NCBI RefSeq assembly: GCF_003149185.1 | Contig: NZ_QGDO01000002.1 | Location: 186,001-250,000, forward strand | DNA from: Sediminitomix flava | Lineage (GTDB): Bacteria; Bacteroidota; Bacteroidia; Cytophagales; Flammeovirgaceae | Direction: 5' to 3' | DNA length: 64,000 nt | Shown here: positions 1 to 8,493 of the stretch, one piece after another | Position numbering within the stretch: position 1 is the stretch's first letter | Layout of the letters: every line of letters begins with the position of its first letter | The notes under the pieces: model-generated | The model's input: only the letters and a program-made list of their open reading frames with translations | Told to the model about the DNA's origin: nothing | Database searches by the model: none | Translations under genes and position numbers: made by a program

Positions 1-1
1 T

Positions 2-1480
2 TATTTTCAGCTAGATTTTTCCCCTGTAGATTCACTTATCAAAATAGGGACAGAACAGACCGAGAGCTACATTGATGAAATTCTAGAAAAAGTAGGTCCA
101 CTTCCCGAAGACCGATCACGTTATCGAGAGTCTTTAGTAGATTATGACCATGATAAGGAAATCGTACAAAAAGTTGTCACAGACTTAAGAATGACAAAAA
201 GACAACAACGTTTTGTTCGAAGAATCATTAAAGATAAAAATGAAGACCTGATTTCTCTTCAACAAACAAATGACAGATATAATAAACTGATTTCAACAAC
301 ATACTTTAAGGACATAAATCCATATTTCATAACGGATATAAGTACAGGACTACCAAAATTTTATTTAGACTTTAATCCCGAAAGCAAACTGAACTTAAAC
401 CTTGGTGGTAATGTGGCTACTTTTGCCAATAGTCAGGTTTACTTTGATATCAATATGGATTTCCTAAGCCAAAACCTCTATAATCTAGGTCTTAACCTTT
501 TTGCAGGCATTTTCTACAAATCGAGTAAGTTTGAAGGCTCTGCTCTTTTTCCCGATAAAAAGAGTCTAAAACTCACACTTGATTTCACCCATATCGAAAG
601 AGATTACACCCGAACCGATAACTTATTAACAAGTAATATTAGCCAAAGCACGTTGGTTGAAAGAAGTGAAAACTTTATAAATGCTAGCATAGACAAAGAA
701 TTAGAAAAAAGAGATATTCTTTATTTTAGAGTTAGTAGCTACAATGCCAAGAATACATTTTTCAGAGATAATACACAGCCTTCTGAAAACTTTGCTTTAG
801 ATATCAGTGGAAATGTAAGATACAATGCCGGCTTATTTGCAGTCGGCTATCTATATGATAAACTCAACGACCCCAACTACCCTACAAATGGTGCTAAATA
901 TTTAGCAGAAGGTAAACTGATCATTGGTCACGAAGATTCAAAAGTCACTGATGATAGCGTACAAATAGACACTGATGCTAGTAGGAATTGGTTTCAAGTA
1001 AAAGGTCGAGCAGAAAAGTATTATGAAAAGGTAAAATGGGGATGGGGATTTTCAGCAGAAGCGCTATTCTCTACAGTACCCGAATTTGGTACTTACTCTG
1101 CGACACTTTTACACACACCTGTTTACTACCCCTTGAAAAACAGCTTCTTCAACTTTTCTAAAGCATTTAGAGCTTCCTCGTATTTAGCAGGATCACTTAC
1201 TCTTTATTACAAATTATCAAAGACGACCCAATTAAGAGCATCTGTCCATTCTTTTACAGGTTGGGGAAGAGTGGAAGAAGATGGAGAATTCAGTGAAATT
1301 CCAATTATAGAATACAACAACAATAACTCCGATACTGCTATAGACTTTTCTTTTGTTGCACAAACCCCTGTGGGACCTTTGTCACTGAGTACAAACTACT
1401 CAAGTGACCCTCAGATGGAATGGTCTTTCTACATTAATTTTGGATACCTGCTCTACAACCCTAATCGTTTTGAAGATTAA
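2..1480 (+). CDS. Probable patatin-like phospholipase/outer-membrane protein, C-terminal part (5' truncated)
   Basis: The reading frame is open from the left edge through an internal ATG at 191, so this is the C-terminal 492 residues of a longer protein and 191 is not a real start. The visible N-terminal stretch contains VDSLIKIGTEQT, which resembles the segment closing the patatin domain in Bacteroidota NTE/RssA-type proteins. The rest alternates short hydrophobic and polar strands with aromatic residues, as expected for a BamA-like outer-membrane beta-barrel. The catalytic GxSxG part would lie outside the window. By family knowledge such proteins are surface or secreted lipolytic autotransporter-like proteins. 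The patatin assignment is inferred from the junction only; a barrel protein of another kind is possible. Confidence 0.55.
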   Translation, partial: YFQLDFSPVDSLIKIGTEQTESYIDEILEKVGPLPEDRSRYRESLVDYDHDKEIVQKVVTDLRMTKRQQRFVRRIIKDKNEDLISLQQTNDRYNKLISTTYFKDINPYFITDISTGLPKFYLDFNPESKLNLNLGGNVATFANSQVYFDINMDFLSQNLYNLGLNLFAGIFYKSSKFEGSALFPDKKSLKLTLDFTHIERDYTRTDNLLTSNISQSTLVERSENFINASIDKELEKRDILYFRVSSYNAKNTFFRDNTQPSENFALDISGNVRYNAGLFAVGYLYDKLNDPNYPTNGAKYLAEGKLIIGHEDSKVTDDSVQIDTDASRNWFQVKGRAEKYYEKVKWGWGFSAEALFSTVPEFGTYSATLLHTPVYYPLKNSFFNFSKAFRASSYLAGSLTLYYKLSKTTQLRASVHSFTGWGRVEEDGEFSEIPIIEYNNNNSDTAIDFSFVAQTPVGPLSLSTNYSSDPQMEWSFYINFGYLLYNPNRFED

Positions 1481-1561
1481 AATATGAAACCTGAATTCAT
1501 CATTAAGCGTTAAACCATATTGTAATTCTTATTCAAAGAAAATCAAAATACGAAACAAAAG

Positions 1562-1918
1562 ATGATTGCAAAATATTTAGCCTCAGGTTTAGCCGTTTAT
1601 GCTGGAGCATGGCTTATGGACTATTTTAACTGGGGTGTATCAATTGATAACTACTGGACGGCTCTAATCGCTGCCATTATTATAGGCTTCCTTAATGCCA
1701 TTGTAAAACCAATCTTAACAATACTTACCATCCCTGTCACAATCTTGACATTTGGTCTGTTTCTAATTTTCATCAACACCTTGATGTTTTATTGGACAGG
1801 CTCATTGGTAGATGGTTTTGATGTTCAAAGTATGTGGGCTGCACTTGGGTTTAGTATTTTCTACAGCATTGCCCAAGGTTTTATCTTTGATGCTTTCGGA
1901 ATTAAAGAAAACAACTAA
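1562..1918 (+). CDS. Phage holin family IV-like / YvlD-type small membrane protein
   Basis: This 118-residue protein has four predicted membrane segments (about residues 5-22, 32-50, 55-78 and 88-110). The central LNAIVKPILTILTIPVTIL is the signature of the 'mycobacterial 4TMS phage holin, superfamily IV' (PF04020) group. The name is historical: most members, including YvlD-type proteins, are chromosomal membrane proteins of unknown role, and nothing phage-like lies nearby. It sits 81 bases after the upstream gene on the same strand and is followed by a hairpin terminator. Confidence 0.8.
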   Translation: MIAKYLASGLAVYAGAWLMDYFNWGVSIDNYWTALIAAIIIGFLNAIVKPILTILTIPVTILTFGLFLIFINTLMFYWTGSLVDGFDVQSMWAALGFSIFYSIAQGFIFDAFGIKENN

Positions 1919-1933
1919 TAAAACATTTAGTCT

Positions 1934-1973
1934 AATCCTCTATTTAAGTTAAATCTTTCCTAGAGGATTTTTT
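1934..1973 (+). terminator. Rho-independent terminator after the holin-like gene
   Basis: Nine-base arms AATCCTCTA and TAGAGGATT are separated by 18 bases and followed by a run of T. Confidence 0.65.
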
Positions 1974-2005
1974 ATGTCCGTATCAATCATCTTCTGTTCA
2001 TTTCA

Positions 2006-2974
2006 ATGAGAGCCGCCAAACTATTCTTCAAAAAGACATTTATTCTCCTTTTCATCCTTACAATCTCCTTTACGCTAGGCTTATTCTACTTTTTCAAATC
2101 AAAAGATGCTCCAATTCTAAAAGGCGAGGTCATTCATCATATCAAATACAAAAAAGATTTAACCTTAGATTTATACCTCCCAACAAATAAAGTTTACTCC
2201 AAAAGTCCTGTTATTTTATTTATACATGGTGGTGCTTGGATGGTTGGGAGAAAAGAAACCATAAACCTTAACAGATTTCATGGTGCGATCAATAAGTTAA
2301 GAGATAAAGGATATGCGGTTGTAAGCCCTGAATACACACTCGCTCAAAATGGGCATTCACCTTTTCCAAATTGTATTAACGATGGGATTGATGCTCTACA
2401 ATGGATAAAAAATAATGCAGAAAACTACACCTTTGACCTAAACAATATTGGTGTATTTGGTGAATCTGCTGGAGCACAGATTGCAATGATGACTGCTCTT
2501 GCGCAAGGGAAAGGTTTTCACGATACAAAATTGAAAGCTCAGTACATTGTAGATATTTACGGCCCGAACAACCTTGATGCTTTATACCATATGCCACTTG
2601 TTGATTCTGCCTACAAAATGCTTGAAAGTGTTCCTGCATCATTTCGCTCTAACTTCGATATCACAAAGCATTTATTTGGATTTGACCCAAAAGTAGATCC
2701 AGAGAAAACAAAACTCTTTATGGAGAAATATTCTCCGATCAGATATACTGATGAAAACTGTCCTCCTGTACTCATTATTCATGGAAAAAATGACCAAGTG
2801 GTACCCGTTTCTCAAAGTCTAGATTTTCAACATTTACTTGATAGCATTGGTATACAAAATGAAATTCATTTGCTTGATAGTGTTGATCATACTTTTAGAG
2901 GGATTACCGAAACACAACGATCCGAAGTTCAAGATTGGGTCATTGACTTTATTGAAAGGAATTATCAGAAATAA
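2006..2974 (+). CDS. Membrane-anchored alpha/beta hydrolase (carboxylesterase/lipase-like)
   Basis: A 322-residue esterase of the BD-FAE/HSL-like alpha/beta hydrolase group. An N-terminal hydrophobic segment (about residues 12-30) anchors or exports it. The oxyanion motif HGGAW begins at residue 74, the nucleophile elbow GESAG places Ser at 154, Asp263 lies in GKNDQVVP, and His295 in SVDHTF completes the triad. Substrate cannot be read from sequence; ester hydrolysis is the expected chemistry, probably in the periplasm. It is a single-gene unit closed by a strong terminator. Confidence 0.85.
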   Translation: MRAAKLFFKKTFILLFILTISFTLGLFYFFKSKDAPILKGEVIHHIKYKKDLTLDLYLPTNKVYSKSPVILFIHGGAWMVGRKETINLNRFHGAINKLRDKGYAVVSPEYTLAQNGHSPFPNCINDGIDALQWIKNNAENYTFDLNNIGVFGESAGAQIAMMTALAQGKGFHDTKLKAQYIVDIYGPNNLDALYHMPLVDSAYKMLESVPASFRSNFDITKHLFGFDPKVDPEKTKLFMEKYSPIRYTDENCPPVLIIHGKNDQVVPVSQSLDFQHLLDSIGIQNEIHLLDSVDHTFRGITETQRSEVQDWVIDFIERNYQK

Positions 2975-2980
2975 AAAAAA

Positions 2981-3017
2981 GCCTCAAACAGTTAGCTCTG
3001 TCTGAGACTTTTTTTTA
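2981..3017 (+). terminator. Bidirectional terminator between esterase and sugar permease
   Basis: GCCTCAAACAG pairs with CTGTCTGAGAC around a six-base loop. It is flanked by A8 on the left and T8 on the right, so it can serve both convergent genes. Confidence 0.8.
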
Positions 3018-3031
3018 TGTATAAATTATGC

Positions 3032-4435
3032 TTAGTGCATCATACCGACAGCTTGCTCCTCCTGTTCCTCTTCACTTGTTTCTTCTTCTTTTCTAGAATT
3101 ATAAAAGCCGTAGAAAAGAATATAAAGATAACAAACTACAGGAATGATAAAGGACATTTGCACACCAATTATATCAGCCAAATAACCTTGAACCAAAGGA
3201 ATAAGTGCTCCACCCAAGATTGCCATTACCAAAAGTGAAGATGCCTGACCTGTATATTTCCCGAGTCCTTTAATAGCCAATGTAAAAATATTTGGCCACA
3301 TGATACTATTAAAAATCCCAACTCCAATTAATGCCCACATTGCAATATTTCCATTTGTAAACATCGCTACAAGAATAAGAATCACACTTACCGATGCAAA
3401 AATCCCAAGTGTTCTACCTGCCACACTTTTACCCAAAATAAAAGCAACAAAGTTTATTCCTATAATAAATAAATACGGAATAACAGTTTCGAAGCTAACA
3501 TCTGCAATTGCAAAGATTAACCCAAATGATAAGCTAGAAGCCAAAACCATATAAAGGTATTTCTTACTTTGTGGCATATCACTCAAAGATATTGCACCCG
3601 AAAAACGACCAATCATTGCACCACCCCAATAATAAGCAAGAAAGTTCTTAGCTGTAGCTTCTTCTAATCCCATGATATTTTCAAGGCCAATGAAATTGAT
3701 TAGAAAACTACCAATCGCAACTTCACCGCCTACATAAGTGAAAATAGCAATTGTACCCAACGAAAGATTTGGGAATTTCAAAGCTCCAATTCCTTTTACA
3801 ATCTCAGAGTCATTCACAAAATTAGGTAGCTTAATCAATTTGAAAACAATAGCCATCAGAAGAAATAACGCTCCAAAAACCAAGTAAGGGACTTTTACCG
3901 CATCACCTGACATTGCTTCCGAAAAAAAGAGGTCAAAAATCAAATATCCACCAAGAATAGGAGCAATAGTAGTTCCTAACGAATTGAATGCTTGTGACAT
4001 ATTTAATCTTGATGAAGCCGTTTCAGCAGGGCCAAGAATAGAAACATAAGGGTTTGCCGCAATTTGTAGCATCGTGAACCCAAGTCCTAAAATAAATAGT
4101 GCAGAAAGAAAGAATCCATACATGGCATATTGAGCTGCAGGATAAAATAAGAAACAGCCTACACTAGAAATCACTAAACCGATTACAATTCCATTCTGGT
4201 AACCAATTTTATTGATTGGGTCTCCAAATTTGAGTGACAATAAAAAGTAAATAAGAGAACCAATAAAATAAGCCCCAAAAAATGCGAACTGTACTAGCAT
4301 CGCTTGCCAGTACTTCAAATCGAATAAATCTTTTAAGTATGGAATGAGAATATCATTCATACAAGTCAAGAAACCCCACATAAAAAATAGGGCTGTAATA
4401 ATCATTAAGATTGATTTGTTGCTGTCTTTGTTCAT
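3032..4435 (-). CDS. FHS-family sugar MFS transporter (L-fucose/glucose permease type)
   Basis: A 467-residue, twelve-TM major facilitator of the fucose-galactose-glucose:H+ symporter family. The N-terminal FFMWGFLTCMNDILIPYLK is the family signature, and later segments (GFTMLQIAANPYVSILGP; FNSLGTTIAPILGGY) also match. The C-terminus is Glu-rich and cytoplasmic. The expected role is proton-coupled import of a hexose or deoxyhexose; substrate is not decidable, as no sugar kinase or isomerase is adjacent. Transcribed alone. Confidence 0.88.
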   Translation of the reverse strand: MNKDSNKSILMIITALFFMWGFLTCMNDILIPYLKDLFDLKYWQAMLVQFAFFGAYFIGSLIYFLLSLKFGDPINKIGYQNGIVIGLVISSVGCFLFYPAAQYAMYGFFLSALFILGLGFTMLQIAANPYVSILGPAETASSRLNMSQAFNSLGTTIAPILGGYLIFDLFFSEAMSGDAVKVPYLVFGALFLLMAIVFKLIKLPNFVNDSEIVKGIGALKFPNLSLGTIAIFTYVGGEVAIGSFLINFIGLENIMGLEEATAKNFLAYYWGGAMIGRFSGAISLSDMPQSKKYLYMVLASSLSFGLIFAIADVSFETVIPYLFIIGINFVAFILGKSVAGRTLGIFASVSVILILVAMFTNGNIAMWALIGVGIFNSIMWPNIFTLAIKGLGKYTGQASSLLVMAILGGALIPLVQGYLADIIGVQMSFIIPVVCYLYILFYGFYNSRKEEETSEEEQEEQAVGMMH

Positions 4436-4929
4436 AGTTAAAAATGGTAATAAAGGAATTCATCTTAGACAGAGATATTTCCTTTTATATATGAGTATGT
4501 TATTGTTTTCAGTTTTATAGTGCTATATCCATTTTCAATACCAAATAGAATTTATAAGTAAACAAGTTTGAATTAGGATAATGAATAAAGTTAGGAAGTT
4601 CGCTGAATAAGCTAGATGAATATTATTTCAATTGAGAAGGTCTAATGTTTCTTTTAGGTCATTTCAATCATTTAAGGACATATTCGTTAAGTCTATGAAA
4701 TAAGATCTAGTGATTTGAGCGAACCCTTGACTTGAAATTTAAAAAGTTTTTTAGGTACTGAAAAAAATCTATAGAAGCTGAAAAAGATTGCCTATCAGAT
4801 AAAAAGCAAAAAAATACAACTGTTATTCAAACACTTAATAAAACATTGAGTCTTAAAGGGATTCAAGTAATTGCACTTAAAAACAATATTTTTTTTCTAC
4901 ATCAACTCCTTCTACTCTTATTAAGAGCA
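4436..4929. other. AT-rich intergenic region, no gene seen
   Basis: About 490 bases upstream of the permease start. No convincing ORF, RNA or repeat was found. It presumably holds the permease promoter. Confidence 0.5.
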
Positions 4930-4964
4930 AAAAAAATCACTTCAGAATAATATTCTGAAGTGAT
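4930..4964 (-). terminator. Terminator of the LVIVD lipoprotein pair
   Basis: A perfect 14-base inverted repeat (ATCACTTCAGAATA with TATTCTGAAGTGAT) around one base is followed on the minus strand by T7. Confidence 0.85.
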
Positions 4965-4986
4965 ACAATTTCCCATCATTTAACTA

Positions 4987-5733
4987 TTAGTAGATGGCGC
5001 TGAGTTTCTCAAAACTCTCACCATTTAACCTATACTGGAATAAGCCTTCTGGTGAAGAAACTATCCAGTTACCATTATTAGGTATTACATCATTTGCCAC
5101 CAAATCAATGGTAAATTTATGCTTTGGCTGTTTTCTATTTTCTACATCCAAAACTCTAATAAAACTTTGATCGCAAACCATGAGTGTATTCCCACTTACG
5201 CCCAAACCTTTGGGGCCATCCATATTTACTTCAGAAACTAACTGAATATTGGTTGGGTCAGAAACATTCACTATATCTAGTTGATTAAGCCCTCTATTAC
5301 ACCACGTTTCACTACTTCTTAGCGTCACATAAGCATAGACACCATCAGAAACTACAGGATCACAGCTTACAATATGATGATAGACACCTAAGAAAGATGG
5401 AATTTCTCGATTAGAAATATCATAGATATACATCCCTGACTGAGAGCCAATATAAAGTTGATCTCCTAATGGAAAAATAGTTTCGATATCATTTCCGATA
5501 TAAATCGAATTGGTCAGTACTGGTTTTGCAGGATCTTCTAGGCTGTATACCTGCATATCGTATTGATCAACAGTATACAGATGATTTCCAGTGATTGCAA
5601 AACGAGCTAAAGAACCGCCTTTTCCGCTTGAGACTAAATCTCCTGAAGGAGACAGTGAAGCATCTTCAGAACCTTCACAAGAAATAAGTGTAGCTAACAA
5701 AAAAGCTGAAAAGTATAAAATGTATTTTTTCAT
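4987..5733 (-). CDS. LVIVD-repeat lipoprotein (C-terminal propeller half)
   Basis: 248 residues with a lipoprotein signal (lipobox LISC, Cys19). The mature part is made of LVIVD-type blades, such as YTVDQYDMQVYSLEDPAKP, MYIYDISNREIPSFLG and LDIVNVSDPTNIQLV, spaced about 40-45 residues apart, as in beta-propeller surface lipoproteins of Bacteroidota. Function in the family is unknown. It lies 11 bases downstream of a second lipoprotein carrying the preceding blades, so the two are co-transcribed and may assemble into one structure; related proteins in other Bacteroidota appear to carry both parts in one chain (from memory). A strong terminator follows. Confidence 0.75.
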   Translation of the reverse strand: MKKYILYFSAFLLATLISCEGSEDASLSPSGDLVSSGKGGSLARFAITGNHLYTVDQYDMQVYSLEDPAKPVLTNSIYIGNDIETIFPLGDQLYIGSQSGMYIYDISNREIPSFLGVYHHIVSCDPVVSDGVYAYVTLRSSETWCNRGLNQLDIVNVSDPTNIQLVSEVNMDGPKGLGVSGNTLMVCDQSFIRVLDVENRKQPKHKFTIDLVANDVIPNNGNWIVSSPEGLFQYRLNGESFEKLSAIY

Positions 5734-5744
5734 GATGTTAGTTT

Positions 5745-6299
5745 TTAACTGGCAGGATTATTACTAGCCCAAGCAACAATATATTCAGGCTCTTTTGATT
5801 GAGATCGGTCATAATTGTAAGGGACATAATCCAAGTCTGGAGGAGTTAGCCCAGGAAAAATATTTCTGACCCTATTTATTTCAGCAATTGAACCATCTAT
5901 ATTCAGACTTACACTAACCATATCCACCGCATTATCTGCATAGATTACATTTCCTTTTACAGCTATATCAACATTTCCAGGGATTTTGAGGAAGCCTGTT
6001 CTTTGAGGGTTAATTGGGTCGGTATTGTTGATAATATGGATTCCTTTATACTTTTCATTTAGAAAAATATAATCTCCAAAAATATACAGCTTACCAGGTT
6101 GAATAATTTCTTGAGGGCCCATCTTCTTGACTGAACTTTCCAATTCCGTTCTTGTCATGTAAATAGGTTCGTATTCTGAGTAATCTCCACCCCATTGGTC
6201 AACTACTACATCATCTTCCTCCTCACCCATATCGATGTAGCAGGAAGTAAGTGTTGAACTAAAAAAAAGTAAGTAGAGTAGTTTTTTATAAAGTTTCAT
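5745..6299 (-). CDS. LVIVD-like lipoprotein (N-terminal partner)
   Basis: 184 residues with a lipoprotein signal (lipobox LTSC, Cys20) and an acidic linker (EEEDDVVVD). A segment reading IIQPGKLYIFGDYIFLNEK and GIHIINNTDPINPQ is typical of the first blades of LVIVD proteins. It ends in YIVAWASNNPAS, close to where one-chain homologues have a short linker before the remaining blades. It is the first gene of a two-gene operon, reading toward the second LVIVD lipoprotein 11 bases away. Outer-membrane location is inferred; function unknown. Confidence 0.6.
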   Translation of the reverse strand: MKLYKKLLYLLFFSSTLTSCYIDMGEEEDDVVVDQWGGDYSEYEPIYMTRTELESSVKKMGPQEIIQPGKLYIFGDYIFLNEKYKGIHIINNTDPINPQRTGFLKIPGNVDIAVKGNVIYADNAVDMVSVSLNIDGSIAEINRVRNIFPGLTPPDLDYVPYNYDRSQSKEPEYIVAWASNNPAS

Positions 6300-6423
6300 A
6301 GCACATCATCATTAGATTCTTCTATACGACAAGCACTCCTAATGATTTGACATTCAATCAAACTAACTTCTTAGAATATTATAAAAACACATAAAAATAA
6401 GTCAAAGGGATTTTTAGTTTAAT

Positions 6424-6524
6424 GCAAAAAAAAAGCCCACCAAAGGTGAACTTCTTTTGTAACCCAAAAACTAACTATTACTCATTGCTACTTTCTACTA
6501 TAATCTTATATATCTTGTGGGCTT
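6424..6524 (-). ncRNA. Possible small structured RNA (low confidence)
   Basis: Read on the minus strand, AAGCCCAC (6524-6517) pairs with GTGGGCTT (6440-6433) around about 76 bases, and the closing arm runs straight into T9. This is how many small RNAs end. A nested CACC-TTT-GGTG hairpin abuts the same T-run. The length, near 100 nt, and the end-to-end pairing are compatible with a 6S-like RNA, but no family motif was recognised. It could equally be a stray terminator. Confidence 0.25.
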
Positions 6525-6544
6525 AAAGCCTCTTTATATCTTTG
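6515..6544 (+). promoter_or_regulatory. Candidate promoter for the ccm operon
   Basis: TTG, 19 bases, then TATCTTTG fits the Bacteroidota -33/-7 pattern (TTTG...TAnnTTTG). Transcription would start near 6551 and leave a leader of about 200 bases before ccmB. Confidence 0.4.
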
Positions 6545-6757
6545 TTTTTTTTCGATACTCAAAAGTAGTAATCTTCTAAGACAAGGTAGAATTTATATTG
6601 CTAATAAAAATTAATATGTCTGTTAACGATATTATATTAAAATCTGCCCTGTCATTAGAATAACACAAATCACTCTCTTTTTAATTCAAAATTTTCTTAT
6701 TTACTTCACAGCAAAATAGAGCATTATTCTAAAGGAAGTTCGTTTCCAAATTCACCT

Positions 6758-7432
6758 ATGAATCACTTATTAAAAGAAGTACGAGTATTAGTTCAAAAAG
6801 AAATGACCTTAGAGTGGAGAGATCGCTCATCGCTCAATGGTATTTTACTCTATACTTTCAGTACTGTATTTGTGTGTTACCTAAGTTTTAACCAACAAAA
6901 AGTACATCTTCATCAGATTACTTGGAATACATTATTCTGGATCATACAACTCTTCACGGTCACAAATGCCATTGCAAAATGCTTTGACCAAGAAAAAGGA
7001 GGACGCTATTTCTTTTATTATAGTTTGGTAAGTCCACAAGCACTCATCTTGTCAAAGATCATTTATAATGCATTCTTAAGTTCCATCATTGCATTGGTTG
7101 GTTTTGTACTTTACTCATTTGTGATGGATAACCCTGTGCAGGATCTGACACTCTTTAGCTTTGTATTACTACTAGGGGCCATTGGCTTTTCAACAAGTTT
7201 AACTTTGATTGCTGGTATTGCATCAAAAGCCAGTAACAGCAGTAGTTTAATGGCTGTACTCGGATTCCCTGTAATTCTCCCAATGATCTTATTATTGGTA
7301 AAAGCCTCAAAAAATGCCATTGATGGTTTGGCTTGGAGTGCGAGTCAAGATGAAGTAGTCACGCTAATTGGGGTTGATTTTATAGTAGTAGCCATATCAA
7401 TACTACTTTTTCCCTACTTATGGAGAAGTTAA
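6758..7432 (+). CDS. ccmB: Heme exporter protein CcmB
   Basis: A 224-residue integral membrane protein with six hydrophobic segments and the CcmB opening (a lysine-rich start followed by EMTLEWRDRSSLNGILLYTF). CcmB is the permease subunit of the CcmAB ABC complex, which releases holo-CcmE from CcmC in System I cytochrome c maturation. It starts a ccmB-ccmC-ccmD-ccmE cluster. The ATPase CcmA is not adjacent and is not in the window. Confidence 0.9.
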   Translation: MNHLLKEVRVLVQKEMTLEWRDRSSLNGILLYTFSTVFVCYLSFNQQKVHLHQITWNTLFWIIQLFTVTNAIAKCFDQEKGGRYFFYYSLVSPQALILSKIIYNAFLSSIIALVGFVLYSFVMDNPVQDLTLFSFVLLLGAIGFSTSLTLIAGIASKASNSSSLMAVLGFPVILPMILLLVKASKNAIDGLAWSASQDEVVTLIGVDFIVVAISILLFPYLWRS

Positions 7433-7544
7433 TAGGCTACAAAAAATAACTATTCTCCCTTTGATTTGTTAAATTTATGTCGATTAATAAATAGTTCCCA
7501 ATTTGAGGGAAGTTACAGCACTTTGTTTTTATAATCTTCTGATA

Positions 7545-8216
7545 ATGATAAAAAAAGGTTGGAAACTACTTACAGTCTTTATTCTTCTGTATGTAGTGGT
7601 TGGAGGACTAATTTTTGAAGTCCCTAGATTGAATATTCTAAACGAAACAATTAGGAACTTATTTTTCCATGTTCCAATGTGGTTTGGAATGGTCATTCTA
7701 TTGCTTGTAGGAGTAATCCATTCAATTAAATACCTCAGACATCAACGTCCTGAAAATGATATTAAAGCCGTTGAGTTTGTAAACGCTGGAGTTTTCTTTG
7801 GTATTCTAGGATTACTTACTGGAATGATTTGGGCAAATTATACTTGGGGAACACCATGGACAGGTGATCCAAAATTGAACTCTACAGCTATCGGTATGAT
7901 GATTTATTTCGCATATCTTTTACTTAGAGGGGCTTTCCAAGACGAAAACCGAAGAGCTAGAATCAGTGCGATTTATAATATCTTTGCCTTTGTCAATTTC
8001 CTTGTTCTCATCTTTGTTTTACCAAGATTGACCGATTCTCTTCACCCAGGAAATGGTGGAAACCCAGGCTTTAACGCCTACGAACTTGACGTATCTTTAC
8101 GTAAAGTATTTTATCCTGCTGTTATTGGTTGGACTTTATTAGGGGTTTGGATGGCCAATGCTCGTATTCGCCTACGCCTACTAGAATTAAAACTATTGGA
8201 GAACTCAAGCAATTAA
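7545..8216 (+). CDS. ccmC: Heme handling protein CcmC
   Basis: 223 residues from the ATG at 7545; a TTG at 7503 would add 14 residues lacking family character, so 7545 is preferred. It has six TM segments, the periplasmic tryptophan-rich loop (NYTWGTPWTGDPK) that presents heme, and the two flanking heme-ligand histidines in FFHVPMWFG and SLHPGNGG. CcmC loads heme onto CcmE. The gene lies 112 bases after ccmB and 9 bases before the ccmD-like gene. Confidence 0.9.
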   Translation: MIKKGWKLLTVFILLYVVVGGLIFEVPRLNILNETIRNLFFHVPMWFGMVILLLVGVIHSIKYLRHQRPENDIKAVEFVNAGVFFGILGLLTGMIWANYTWGTPWTGDPKLNSTAIGMMIYFAYLLLRGAFQDENRRARISAIYNIFAFVNFLVLIFVLPRLTDSLHPGNGGNPGFNAYELDVSLRKVFYPAVIGWTLLGVWMANARIRLRLLELKLLENSSN

Positions 8217-8225
8217 TCTGAAGTC

Positions 8226-8489
8226 ATGAAAAAATTACTAATTATATTACAATTCGTTTTTACCTTTTTAGTTACATTACCTGTATTTTCGCAAGATAAA
8301 ATTGCGATTACTGAAGAAGATTATTCCAACCAATCTGTTGAAATGGCCGATCAAATGCGTGACAACGGAAAAATCTATGTGGTTGTAGCTGTTGTAGCAA
8401 CTATTTTGGGAGGAATGTTTGTCTATCTTTATGCAATCGACAAAAAAGTTGCAAAGTTAGAAGAAATGGTGAACGAACAAGAGGCTTAA
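8226..8489 (+). CDS. ccmD: CcmD-like small membrane protein
   Basis: 87 residues: a cleavable signal-like N-terminus (ends VFSQ), a short acidic periplasmic stretch, then one TM helix (IYVVVAVVATILGGMFVYLY) and a charged cytoplasmic tail. This matches the CcmD-family proteins found between ccmC and ccmE in Bacteroidota. In System I, CcmD helps release holo-CcmE from CcmC. The assignment rests mostly on topology and position. The stop is 4 bases before the ccmE start. Confidence 0.75.
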   Translation: MKKLLIILQFVFTFLVTLPVFSQDKIAITEEDYSNQSVEMADQMRDNGKIYVVVAVVATILGGMFVYLYAIDKKVAKLEEMVNEQEA

Positions 8490-8493
8490 TATC

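Larger units (their letters stand above)
6300..6757. other. Divergent intergenic region with long-range inverted repeat
   Basis: About 460 bases separating the divergent lipoprotein and ccm operons. It contains the inverted repeat and the promoter candidate listed separately. No ORF. Confidence 0.5.

Noticed and set aside
1562-1918. Prophage remnant (because of the 'phage holin' name)
   Set aside because: The family is mostly chromosomal and no other phage gene is nearby.
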